Shown here: positions 21,441 to 31,724 of the stretch, in pieces | Position numbering within the stretch: the stretch's first letter is position 1 | How the letters are laid out: each line of letters begins with the position of its first letter | Notes under the pieces: generated by a model | What the model saw: the letters and a program-made list of their open reading frames with translations, nothing else | Told to the model about the DNA's origin: nothing | Database searches by the model: none | Source: Leptasterias polaris | Lineage: Eukaryota; Echinodermata; Asteroidea; Forcipulatida; Asteriidae | Direction: 5' to 3' | Assembly: GCA_037783415.1 (NCBI GenBank) | Contig: JAZGTN010000003.1 | Span: 3,696,501-3,760,500 of the forward strand | Length of the DNA stretch: 64,000 nucleotides | Position numbers and translations under genes: made by a program

Positions 21441-21673
21441 CAATAATTTTCCATTAAAAATTAATATTTCTCTCATAATTCTATAGCCATTTGAATGCAT
21501 GAACTTGTTGAGATGAGAAGACATACACCCTCGTCCAGAGAGAGAGCTTCAAATAAAATATTTGTACTCTGTATTTATGCAGAAATTAGATTTAAAATTT
21601 TGTTTTGTTTTTTTCCCCTCGAATTTCCAGCCACATTGATGTAGAGAGTTACAACTGACTGTTAAAGCTCAAC

Positions 21674-24600
21674 ATGGCAGGGCACGTAATGGCTAGCACC
21701 ACGGTGTATGACTGCATTGTGGTCGGAGGGGGAATCATCGGATCTGGAGCAGCCTACCAGATGGCTAAGCAAGGACACAAGACTCTCCTACTGGAGCAGT
21801 TTTCTCTTCCGCATGCGCGGGGTAGCTCCTGCGGCTCATCACGCATCATCCGTAATGCCTACGCTGAGGACCACCATAGTGCAATGGTGCAGGAGGTACA
21901 AAAAACGTGGGAAGATATTGAACGAGAAACAAATACAACTTTACAGAGGTGAGATCATCTGTTGAAGTAGATAACTTTTGTTAAGAATTGTCTTTTTTAT
22001 TGGTTAAATGCGTTGGTTTTGTGTTTTGTGTTGTTTTGTTTTTATGCAAGTTCGCCCTAAACAAGGCTAAAAGCCACTCTTGGTAGGCTACAAGGAAGAA
22101 ACCATTTAAGATGAAAAATAACTCAGGGGAGCTGAAGGTAGGAATTGAGTCTAGAATGGAGGGAAAGAAGCACCATGCAAGGAGTTCCAAAGAGATGCAG
22201 TTCGTGGAATAAACTTTAAAGCTGTTGGTGTGACTCTTTGTTCTACATCTCAGTAAAGCAATGAGTATAATGTTAATCTGTTTATGATTTAATACTGTAA
22301 CTGCAAGTGAAAGACTTATTCATTGCCCAAACTAAACTTAATTTATTCAGAAGAAACAGATCTAAATTTGAAACACACCAAAAAACCAATGCAACTTTCA
22401 TGACTTAACGAGGAAACCAATGCAACTTTTTAACCAAACAGACAAACAGGAATGCTCGTTCTAAATAAGACGAGGAACACAGAGAGTTTTCTGAGCACAA
22501 GACAGACCTTAGTCAATCGCCGACTTCCTTTTGAGGATTTAACAACTCAGCAACTGACGGCGCGCTACCCTCTGATGTCCTACGAGGGCCACTATGACTG
22601 TCTATTGGACACGGAGGCAGGCTTCCTTATCGCAAATAAATGTCATAAGTTACTTCAGGTATATTAATTACTTTCAATTGCTTAAAAAGAAATTTTGTCT
22701 CTGAGTTTCTATGATCTGCCGTATTTAAGGCTAAGGGGTAGGTTTGTTAACCTAGATTTGAGAAACAATTGGCCCTGATTTGAGTGTCTTCTGTTTACAT
22801 GTGAGTGTTGGGCCGTGTCCAAATTAACAGCTTGGTTGTCGTGTGAACAAGTGTTGAATCATAGGAGACCCATAGTAACACCCTTAGCAACAGCAGCAGT
22901 CGTAGCTAAATTTCACAGATCTTGGAACACCCTTCCTTTTTCTTTTTCTTTACTCATTAGAATCAAGGCAAATTGTTTTCATTTAGACATCTTTATGGGA
23001 TGGTTGATGAGAATCATCATTAGCCATGATAGCAGATTCAAGTCTGATAGTCATTGAGGCGATTGCCTCCATGCCCCCGGGGTCATTGCCTTTGTGCCTC
23101 TTCAGATGTTCCTATAGAAAGTTTAGTTTTCCTCGTACTGGTGCTCTTTTTCAATGGAAAATAAATATGCAAAGTGAATCTTTGGAACAAAATTTCACAG
23201 AGAAAAAGTGGACGTTCATGTCAATTTCACAGCCAAAATATTCCTAGTGAAAGTACCTTGCACTTACAAGAACAAAGTTGTCTCTGTCTTAGATTAAAGG
23301 GAATGTATAGATAGTTCCCAGTAGACGCCATCTTTACGGGCAAATCGCATTTTGGCTTGCAGGCGCGTCAAGCGCTCAAATTATAAACGCAGCCGCGTCA
23401 TTCACTAACCAATCATGCAGTGAGTTTTGTGAAATGTGCGCGTGTTGCACGCCGTTCTCACGCGTAACGCATGACTGTGTGTTCCAAATTGCCCGTAAAG
23501 ATGGACGATTTACGTCATATTGCAACCTATCTATACATTTGGTAATCACTCTTAAAATTAGTAGCAATAAAAAACCTATTGGTGAGAAAGTACATCAGCT
23601 TTCATTTTGAGAAACATTTCACTTAAAGTAATTAAAATGTGGTAATGTAAAAAGATATCATTTTTATGCCCAAAATGTTGAATCTGAGAAACGTTGCTAT
23701 CACAAACGTTTCTCAGAGAAACGTTGCTGGCAGAAATAACGTTTCTCAGATTGTATATTCCTATTAAGGATTATTATTCCCACGTGGACATATTGGCTCT
23801 GGATTTTTCAGCTTTATATCAAAAACGCGACCACCTTTTGAAATGAAATTTTCACAGGTTAGTTTTATTGTATATATCTACATTTATATAGGATAAAAAC
23901 AATCAAACGGTTCCAAAAGCCAAATGTGTACTTTACCTTTTTGGTGTCTTTTCAAATATTTTGTTCCAGGATCTGTTTAAAAAGTATGGCGGCACGCTCC
24001 ATGACAGTGAAAAGGTTGTGAGGATAGAGCCAGGGCGTATCGTGACTGTTCACACCAGTAAGGGACAATATAAGACAGGAGCGTTGGTACTAGCCCCTGG
24101 CCCCTGGGCATCAGAGCTTCTGAATCCCTTAGGTGTGCATCTTCCACTTAAGGTAAATAACAAAACAAAGAAGTAAAATCATGACAATAACTAATAATAC
24201 TGGATGCATCAATCAACTCATAAAAATGTAATTAAGTTTTGATTCCACCAAAAGTGCGAACTGTGATAAAAACGACCAACGTTTCAAATTGCCTAGTATT
24301 TATTACTACCGTCATCATGCCGAATGCATTCCTGAATCAAACATAGTGTGGTATTTCAGCAAATGAAATGGACCCACATTCAAACAGTTTTCATGAAAAT
24401 GATGGCATGCTCGTCATGTTTTCTGTAGTATAGTACATGTGTGTATAGCTCAAACATTAATAATGACAAAATCTCTAGATCCTGGTACGTGTATATAATA
24501 GTCAATTAGTGTCTTCTTCAAGGACACAAGTGACCCGAGGCAGATCTTGGCCCACTATTTCATGGCACTGCTCATCCCAGATTTCTGCTCTTACGACCAG

Positions 24601-27313
24601 TAGAGCATGTACTTCGATTGGCGGTAAAAGCATAAAATTCCGCAAAAAAACTAGAGACATGAAATTGGGCCCTGTCCGGAACCAACACTCTCAGCTATGA
24701 GAGCTTGAGTCTAGTGTATGGGCCCTACTTGTAACTTTGTAGCAATACAGGTAAAACTGCTCTCAATGTTTTATTTTTTGCAGGTGTGGAAAGTAAACGT
24801 CTGTTATTTCAAGGAAAAAGTACCGGGTTCTTACATGAATTACCCCATCATGATAGACGAGGTAGGGGAAGGCTTTGTCTACTGTTTCCCAAGTCAAGAC
24901 TATCCAGGCTATATGAAGGTCAGTCAGGGTCAGTCAGGGTCAGTCAGGGTCAAAGGGTCATTGTTACGGGAAATTTTAAATGTGATTTTCTTTTGAAGAA
25001 CCATTGATTTTGGTGTGGAGTGACTTAGGAGAGAAGGATATTAGAGAATTTAGATCACATGTAGGCAAAAATGCAAAAGAAGTAACAGTTAACTTGTTGA
25101 GAACAGAGCCCCCCCCCCCCCCCCCATTGTAATGATATTCTGTTTTGGAAAAAGTGCCTAAATAACAGAATTACGATAGCCATGGGGGAAAAGTGGTACA
25201 AACATTTGAGTCATGAGTCAACTAATGTGTTACTTTCATTTGGGGCTCTCTGTTGACCCAATTCATCTGGTGCCATCACCACAATAGATCAATAGTCTAA
25301 TGGTTGCATCACTTTGGGAGACAGTTTCCCTGTGTAATTGGCACTGTTACATGTAATTTGGCAACCAAAATTGCAGACAATGACAGCATGTGCCGTCAGT
25401 GCAAGGGACCAACACAGCCAATGATAAAAAGTGATTCACTGTTTCCAATCTGTCAGTGAGTAAATGATGGCGATTATTAGAATCTGCAGTAAAAAAACTC
25501 TTCCTGTTTTTAACATGGAGCAGTACGTAGCCAGTTCATGATGATTTTCTTTTCTGTTCTTCAAACAAAAACTCATTGGGTCTAGTGAAACATTTCACCC
25601 TTTAATGTAATCAAACTATTTGTGATTTTGTTGTGCACAGTTCGGTTATCATTTGCAATGGGATGAGGTGGACCCAGATAGCAGAGATAAATGGACAGAT
25701 AAACGACAAGTTGATATTGATCACCTCAAGCTGTATGTCAGGAAACACTTCCCTGGTCTGGAGTCGGAACCGTCAATTATTGAAAAGTGCATGTATACAG
25801 TAAGCACACGTCTATTAATTTATTTATTCATTTATCGAGCAACGAGCAAATAACTATGAACAACCCCCCCTTAAAGAACAATTTACATATTTGAATAATT
25901 TGTTGAATTGGCCTCTTTTTAAGGGTGTGCACATCATTGGTATCAAGGTTCACAAATTTACACATAACTTACATGGTATAAAGATGGTCACTTTGGGGGA
26001 AAACTTTTCTTGAACTGATTCTGGTCAGCATAGATTTGTTGTGCTTGGCTACTTAGTTTATTATTTTGTTAGCCTCGAGTCCCAACTACCATGCTTTGTT
26101 TTCATAACCACCACATTTTAAATTTGTACAATTAGAAATAATTAAGAGACCAATTAAGAACTCGCTCCGCGGCAGTGTAGTTAATAACGAGAAGTCCCTT
26201 CGATCCACATAGCGAAAGTTGTAGTCCCTGCCGATTTCCTACCTCCCGCCCAGGTAGTAGTTAATAAGAAGAACAGTTCTTTTCAGAACTGAGAAAACTC
26301 CCGAATTCCGAATAATCTACTCCGCGGCAGTAGAATAATAGCAAGACATGGTGTTACCGCAAACCAAATATACATAGAAATAAATTGTTCAGTGATCAAA
26401 TTGTGGTTTTTTTCCTCGCTGCAGTGTACACCAGGAGAGGATATCATCATTGACACCCATCCAGTACACCACAACATTGCTATCGGCTGTGGATTTTCAG
26501 GTTTGACTTTGTTCATTTCTTACTGAATATCTGCCTTAGAATGTGTTATTATTATTATTGTTATTGTTGGTTTATTAATTTGAAGAAAAAAAAACAGCCA
26601 AAAGGCTGACACTATTCAAATTTACATAGTTAAGAATCTAAACATTTACAAAAGCGACTAATTTTTTTTAATCAATACGCATAAAAAGATAGAGTAAACA
26701 AAAGCAAACTTACATTATAGAAATGTGGGGTTCTGTGCCAGGGTAGTGTGCCTGTGGATTATTTTTCTGCAGAACTCAGAGGGGGTGGGGGAAGTATTGA
26801 GTATACAGTGCTTAAATCACACATCAGTGCAGGGTAAAACCAAATTATATTTCTTTATCCCGAGGCAACGAGTCAGTGCTTTCCCAGAGTCATGCAAAAC
26901 CAAATCCACAAGTTACTTGGATGGGATTCTAACCATGACCCCTGCATTTTAGAGTAGATGTCTTAACTGCTTGACCACGGAACATGCCTGGTGACAAGAG
27001 GCCATTTTGAATCCTGTAATCCCGGTACAATCCCGTATCCCGAAGCAAGAATTACAAAGATAATCATGTTCTACTCTAACAGTGACCCTAATGCAATTCA
27101 CAAAATAAAAATTATTTTATTTTGTTGTTTTGCACAGCTTCAGTCAAATTTGATAACTTTATTCTTTTTCAACTTTTTCCTACAGGGAAGGGCTTCAAAA
27201 TGGGCCCGCTGATTGGAAAGATTCTGGGTGACTTAGCAATGGGTAAGCCTCCAAAATATGACATCGAACCGATCAGAATGAACCGATTCCTGAATCAGAA
27301 AGCCAAGCTTTAG
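21674..27313 (+). CDS. PIPOX: peroxisomal sarcosine oxidase (PIPOX-like)
   Basis: Seven exons join without frame conflict: 21674-21948, 22442-22658, 23970-24152, 24784-24918, 25641-25799, 26425-26500 and 27186-27313. The product is 390 residues, the length I recall for human PIPOX. The N-terminal dinucleotide-binding motif is [14 protein letters not shown] (about 14-27), followed by LLLEQF and [12 protein letters not shown], where family members bind FAD. Later blocks include [32 protein letters not shown] and [18 protein letters not shown]. The protein ends in AKL, a peroxisomal targeting signal type 1. The family oxidises N-methyl amino acids and L-pipecolate with FAD and O2, giving H2O2, in peroxisomes. 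All introns are GT-AG. There are no frame breaks. Confidence 0.93.
23293..23542. repeat. short inverted-repeat element in PIPOX intron 2
   Basis: Outer arms ATGTATAGATAG (left) and CTATCTATACAT (right) are inverted copies. Inside them, CCATCTTTACGGGCAA (about 23329-23344) pairs with TTGCCCGTAAAGATGG (about 23488-23504). The next dispersed repeat begins directly after it. Confidence 0.6.
23520..23940 (+). repeat. dispersed repeat family beta, copy 1 (TATACNTTTGGT ends)
   Basis: Related to copies at 29113-29487, 41515-41854 and 57973-58391. It shares TTTGGTAAT at the start, a CTCAGA(A/T)...AACGTTTCTCAGA segment, AACGCGACCACC and an end near GTACTTTACCTTT. Noncoding. It lies in PIPOX intron 2. 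Confidence 0.7.
24336..24430 (+). repeat. 95-bp repeat, identical to 60277-60371
   Basis: This stretch in PIPOX intron 3 is identical over 95 bp to 60277-60371, about 36 kb away and in the same orientation. No coding sense or terminal repeat seen. Confidence 0.85.
24919..24955 (+). repeat. 10-bp tandem repeat at PIPOX exon 4 donor site
   Basis: Three copies of GTCAGTCAGG start directly at the exon 4 donor (AAG then GTCAGT). Each copy recreates a GGTCAGT donor-like sequence 10 bp further on. Confidence 0.85.
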
Positions 27314-27462
27314 TCAGTGAGTTTCCAGTCCTACGACAGGTCAGTGAAGGAAAAAACGCCTATAGTCTGATAATCTGGGGAGGCTTTACACTTTACCAAC
27401 TAATTTCAATGTATATACTGAACCATACATTTCCCATTATGGAACTGATGGTCTTGGATAGA

Positions 27463-27897
27463 ACATTGTGCCTCGAGCAAGGCACTCTAACTATAATTGC
27501 TTTGTCAAAAGTTTGGAAGGTAGTGCACTCTACTCGTGTAGTGGCCGAGTGGATAAGAGCACCGAACTCAAGCTCTGGTGTTTCTGTTCAGCAGAGTGTG
27601 GGTTCGAGTCCCGGTCGTGACACTTGTGTCCCTGAGCAAGACACTTAACTATAATTGCTTCTCTCCACCCAGGGGTAAAATGGGTACCTGTGAGGGCAGA
27701 GATGGTTCTTGTGATGGATTTAGCCTAGTAGCGCATATATTGCAGCACAGGCTGTATATACTCCCCAGGGAGCTGATATGGTTTCAGGATTGATAAAAAT
27801 GGCCCAGTGACCAGGGGTAATAATATGCGCCTCGGAATAGCCTAGCTAGATAGATGGCGCTTTATAAATGCTTGATATTATTATTATTATTACTCTA
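27463..27897 (+). repeat. tRNA-Leu-derived SINE with LINE-like tail
   Basis: The tRNA-like head (about 27536-27625) reads GTGGCCGAGTGGATAAGAG, an ACTCAAG loop (Leu, CAA anticodon), a long variable arm and GGTTCGAGTCCC. It is followed by a conserved GAGCAAGACACTTAACTATA block, then a body and a tail (ATGCGCCTCGGAATA...GATGGCGCTTTATAAA) ending in (ATT)n. A truncated extra copy of the GAGCAAGGCACT block precedes it at 27475-27512. It lies in the 3' flank, perhaps the 3' UTR, of PIPOX. Confidence 0.8.
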
Positions 27898-28170
27898 CCA
27901 GCCAGGCTCCTAGTGGCTGATACCCATGCCTACATCCTTACATACTGTAAAGGGGTTACCCCTGTTTCAGCCCCAGGAATAGGTGGCAACAGGCCCCTGG
28001 TGACAGTTGATTTAGGTCGACAGCCCGCCGAATCAGTGTGTAGCCCTCACCTTGAAGTGGCCTTCCAGCCTTGTTATGTTAGGCAATATATCTTATTATA
28101 ATTTTTTTTATTAGGTTCATGAGCAAGCACTGCCATACCCCAGTATTCACAAGCTGGGATTGCTAATTTG

Positions 28171-28176
28171 AATAAA
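28171..28176 (+). terminator. candidate polyadenylation signal for PIPOX
   Basis: AATAAA, 858 bp past the PIPOX stop codon and beyond the SINE. It is the canonical signal, but no GT-rich downstream element was tested and other sites are possible. Confidence 0.25.
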
Positions 28177-28981
28177 AGTAGAATGTTGCCATATAATTTT
28201 GTACAATATATTAGGTTGTTTTTTTCTTTTATCTCACTTTTAATTTTGTTTTAACAAATCACTATCATGTTATACACAACCAGAACCTTTAGTCCGTTAG
28301 CTTGCAAGTGAACTCAAATCCGTACTGGTGCAGATCTAAACTGCCTGGTTATATACAACTCTTTCAAATTTGTTCGTGGTGTGATTTTCTTGAGATGAGG
28401 TGATCCCCAATATGGCACTATCACAGTTGTGTTGATGACCTCTGATAAAGTTCAACAAGGTCTGTTTCCCTAACATAACAACTTTGGTCGAAAGGTGAAG
28501 AGTAGGTAGTGTTTGTACAAGGCCCACTAACACACATGTAATGGGAAGAAAGTCCAATTTTCATGCTATGCAACCTTAATAATTCTGATAATCACATTAT
28601 ACATATATTGTATTCATTTCATTTCAGCGTGCCACGAGTATTAACAACCAAAAATAATGTATTGGAAAATGTGATTATTTTTAAGCAAAACAAAATGCAT
28701 AAAGTTTATGTTTATATCAGTTCCAGCTTAAATATTTTTGAAGGAAATTTGTATTTTATTTGTATTTTGTTCACCTCCATGGGTTTTTTGATTTGCACTT
28801 GAAGTCTTGCAATAAGTATTTTACTCTGTTCATAACCAAATCTTCACCAAATTGTAATTTTTAAATGCCGATTTCTGCCTCAAATAACAGAGAGCAATGG
28901 TTTCAAATGTATGCCTTTGACTTGAGATTCTATTGAAATATTGTAAGACTCTTCAGTTCTGTGTGTTTTGTACTTTTACTA
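28177..28981. other. intergenic DNA, no gene recognised
   Basis: AT-rich, with only short chance reading frames. Confidence 0.4.
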
Positions 28982-29515
28982 CTGGGTCCAATTTCATAGA
29001 GCTACTTAGGCAGAAAATATTGCTTAACAATTTTCTGCTGAAGAAAAAGAAGCAGGAAACCACCCAAAGATGGCACATGTTATGAGGTGTTTTGGCTGAA
29101 CTAATTTGTGCTTTAAAGGGTCTGTATACGTTTGGTAATGACTCTGAAAATTAATGCAATAAAAACTTACTTGTTAAGAAGTATAGCAGCTTTGGTAGTA
29201 TAATGAATTTTGAGAAACTTTTAACTTATCGAAGTACTACGGTTATGGAAAAATATATCACTTTTTATTCCCCAAAATTTGAATCTGAGAAGCGTTATGG
29301 CAATAACGCTTCTCAGACTGTGTATTCCTATGGGGAATATTCTTCCTGCGTGGAAATATTCGCTCCAGTTTTTCGGTGATATCTCAAAAACGCGACCACC
29401 TTTTGAAGTGAAATTTTCACAGGTCAGTTTGATTGTATATACCTACAGGATTAACACAATCAGTAGGCTCCAATACAGCACCTTTAAGGTAGCTCTATGA
29501 AATTTGGCACTGGAG
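28982..29515 (+). repeat. family gamma inverted-repeat element, split by a family beta copy
   Basis: Left part 28982-29112 starts GGGTCCAATTTCATAGAG; right part 29488-29515 ends with AGCTCTATGAAATTTGG. Other gamma copies: 47752-47930, 49488-49676, 51008-51152, 54608-54798 and a partial one at 56890-56957. The ends are imperfect inverted copies, and a GCAGAAAATATTGCTTAACAA segment recurs. Confidence 0.75.
29113..29487 (+). repeat. family beta element inserted at TTTAA
   Basis: This 375-bp copy begins TTAAAGGGTCTG and ends CAGCACCTTTAA. TTTAA lies on both sides, as expected for insertion at a TTAA-type target. It sits inside a family gamma element. Confidence 0.75.
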
Positions 29516-30956
29516 TTACTACCAACGCATTGTGTAAACTTTTTCTATACATATAGTGTGAAATTCTTTTTTATAGTAAAATTTTAACTTGTTTTCATGA
29601 AAATAGGTAAATGAATAAACAAACAAATAGCACTAATAATGTTAGTTTGATTCATTATGTTGACTTAAAAGAATTATTTCTTAGAAAAACTTTGATATTT
29701 CATTCACCCAAATAACTGTAGCCCCCTTAATTGCGCTACTGGTCAACATATCAAACAAAGGTAAATTATTTATTTTTTTTTTCTTGTTCTTGATTGAGAT
29801 GTTTTTGAGAATCAAGCAAAAATGCAGACAATTCACATTTAGATTAGATGAAGTATTGCATAGTTTATTTCAGACTTATCAGTAAATATTTCTTTTCTGA
29901 GTAAAAAGTTTGTTGTACAATGATTACATAATGTAGATTAATTCCTGGATTGAGAATAAAATCTTGTTAAAGGGGGGCAAACTCAGTTTTGGGATGTACT
30001 AATTTTCCAACAGTTGGGGTCATTGTGAAAGATGAAAACAGTTTTTAACATCACGCTAAGAAAGCAGGAGTAGGGACAGTACACGTGAGTAATCATCATA
30101 CACTGACAATGTCTTGGACATGCAGGTGTATGTCGGTGAGATTTGAAATGTTGTCTGTGTCCCGAGTACTTGTGTGATGTCACCATGTTCAGCTTCTATT
30201 TTTAGGATTAGTGTGGAGTTCTATTGTTTGAAATGATGGCTGCTGACAGGGCCACAACAAGGCAACTTTTACAGGCAACTTGGAGGCAACCAACTGCAGT
30301 GCATGCTAAACAACCACTTTGGTACCACAAGAGTAGCTTTTCAAACAATGTCTTACAATCGCCAAGAATAATATGTGAATGGATTCTCTTCTTGCAGATC
30401 CTGGAACTGGTTGCCTGTAAATTGCCTCGTGTGACATGACCCTGAACAGATACACAAACAACTACTTTCATCTAAAATTAAAAACTGTTCACTTAAATTA
30501 CTTGTTCTTAAAATTGAAATCTTAATAACAATGCCAATAGTACAAAAAAGACAGCAAATATACAGAGAGTAAATATAATGTTGAGATATTTCTATGCAAA
30601 AATAGTATTTCAGAGGATTAGAGAACAAAATTGGCACATTGGGAAGAAATGTAAAAAGAATTACGTATAAAATATGTTCATTTATTTCAAAACAAAGACA
30701 AGTTAGAAAAGATAAATTTTCAAGATCAACTTTTTTCCAATGTTACATTATACTTTGGCTAGCAAGTTCGCAATACAGCCATGTCTGAAATATGGGGCTG
30801 GGGCTGTTGCTAACGGTCTTGCTATGCTTTCCATGCATGTAAACATGTTGATCCAGCTGCAGCCCCAGCCACTAATTGGGATGTAACCCAAGATTGGTCC
30901 TTTTAAGTTTTTTCAGAGCATCCAGAACTTTATTGTTCGCCAAATTTAAAACAAAG
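29516..30956. other. intergenic DNA, no gene recognised
   Basis: No coding exon, tRNA or strong repeat supported. Confidence 0.4.
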
Positions 30957-31096
30957 ATATTGAAAAATAGGGCGACCGCCAACATAGGGATAGATAGCTT
31001 AGTTGGTAGAGCTTCGGCATGTTAATGTGGAGGTCGATGGTTCAAATCCAGCTCTAGTCAATTTTTCTTTGTTCGTCCAAAATCAAATTTTAAAAC
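30957..31096 (+). repeat. tRNA-like-core element, truncated copy
   Basis: A tRNA-like core (about 30990-31062: GATAGCTTAGTTGGTAGAGC ... GGTTCAAATCC) is flanked by ATATTGAAAAATAGGGCGACCGCC on the left and TTTGTTCGTCCAAAATCA on the right. The same flanks surround the core in the complete copy at 53795-54069. The anticodon loop TGTTAAT resembles tRNA-Asn, but the stems are degenerate. Confidence 0.65.
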
Positions 31097-31199
31097 GTGC
31101 TCAATTTTTGACTAAACACACATCGCTTCTCCTGAACCAGTCAAGAGGTTAGCGGGAGTGTGTGCCCAAAATCATTTAAAAAAATATGTAAAAGAGAAA

Positions 31200-31720
31200 A
31201 TTACAGTTAAATCAGCACAAAGGACGATTTAGCTGACAAAAGTTAGCTTCAGGAAAGACTCTGTCCCTAATAACCATACCCCATCCCTCCCCCACCCCTG
31301 GCGCTCCTTTTTAAATCCTCCACCAGAAGAATGCTTATTTAGCTGTTTATTTCTGAAAAACTGTTTGGCTTTGTGTTTTTGAACAAAAACCCCCTCCGTT
31401 GGCACTCTTTCTACATGAATCCTCCACCAGGACGACGAGGATTGTGTGCCGACTTTTCTTAAAACTTTGTGGCTTTGTGTTCAGGGGAGACGGATTTTAA
31501 AAAGTTAGCTTCAGGATAAAGGGTGTACTAATTCTACCCCTTTTCCCCACCCCTACATTCCCTGAATCTTCCACCAGGACGATATTTCTCTTTCCAACAA
31601 ATGTTTTGCTGTCTGTTAATGGGAAACAATTTACAAAAGTTAGCTTCAGGATAAAGTCTGTCCCTTATCCATCCCCCTCCTCCGGGACTCGTTTCCCGTG
31701 AGTCCTCCACCAGATTGTTG
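31200..31720. repeat. degenerate ~130-bp repeats just 3' of the Rab-like gene
   Basis: Blocks starting AAAGTTAGCTTCAGGA (about 31238, 31499 and 31638) each run through C-rich sequence to a TCCTCCACCAGA/G block (about 31316, 31420, 31570 and 31700). They fill the region directly downstream of the Rab-like stop codon and, on the minus strand, would form its 3' UTR. Confidence 0.65.
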
Positions 31721-31724
31721 CATA

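Noticed and set aside
22815..23057. Extra PIPOX exon in intron 2
   Set aside because: Exons 2 and 3 already join in phase with family-like sequence; this frame has no similarity to the enzyme.
30990..31062. Functional tRNA-Asn gene
   Set aside because: The B box is good but the acceptor and anticodon stems do not pair, and the flanks are those of a repeat family.
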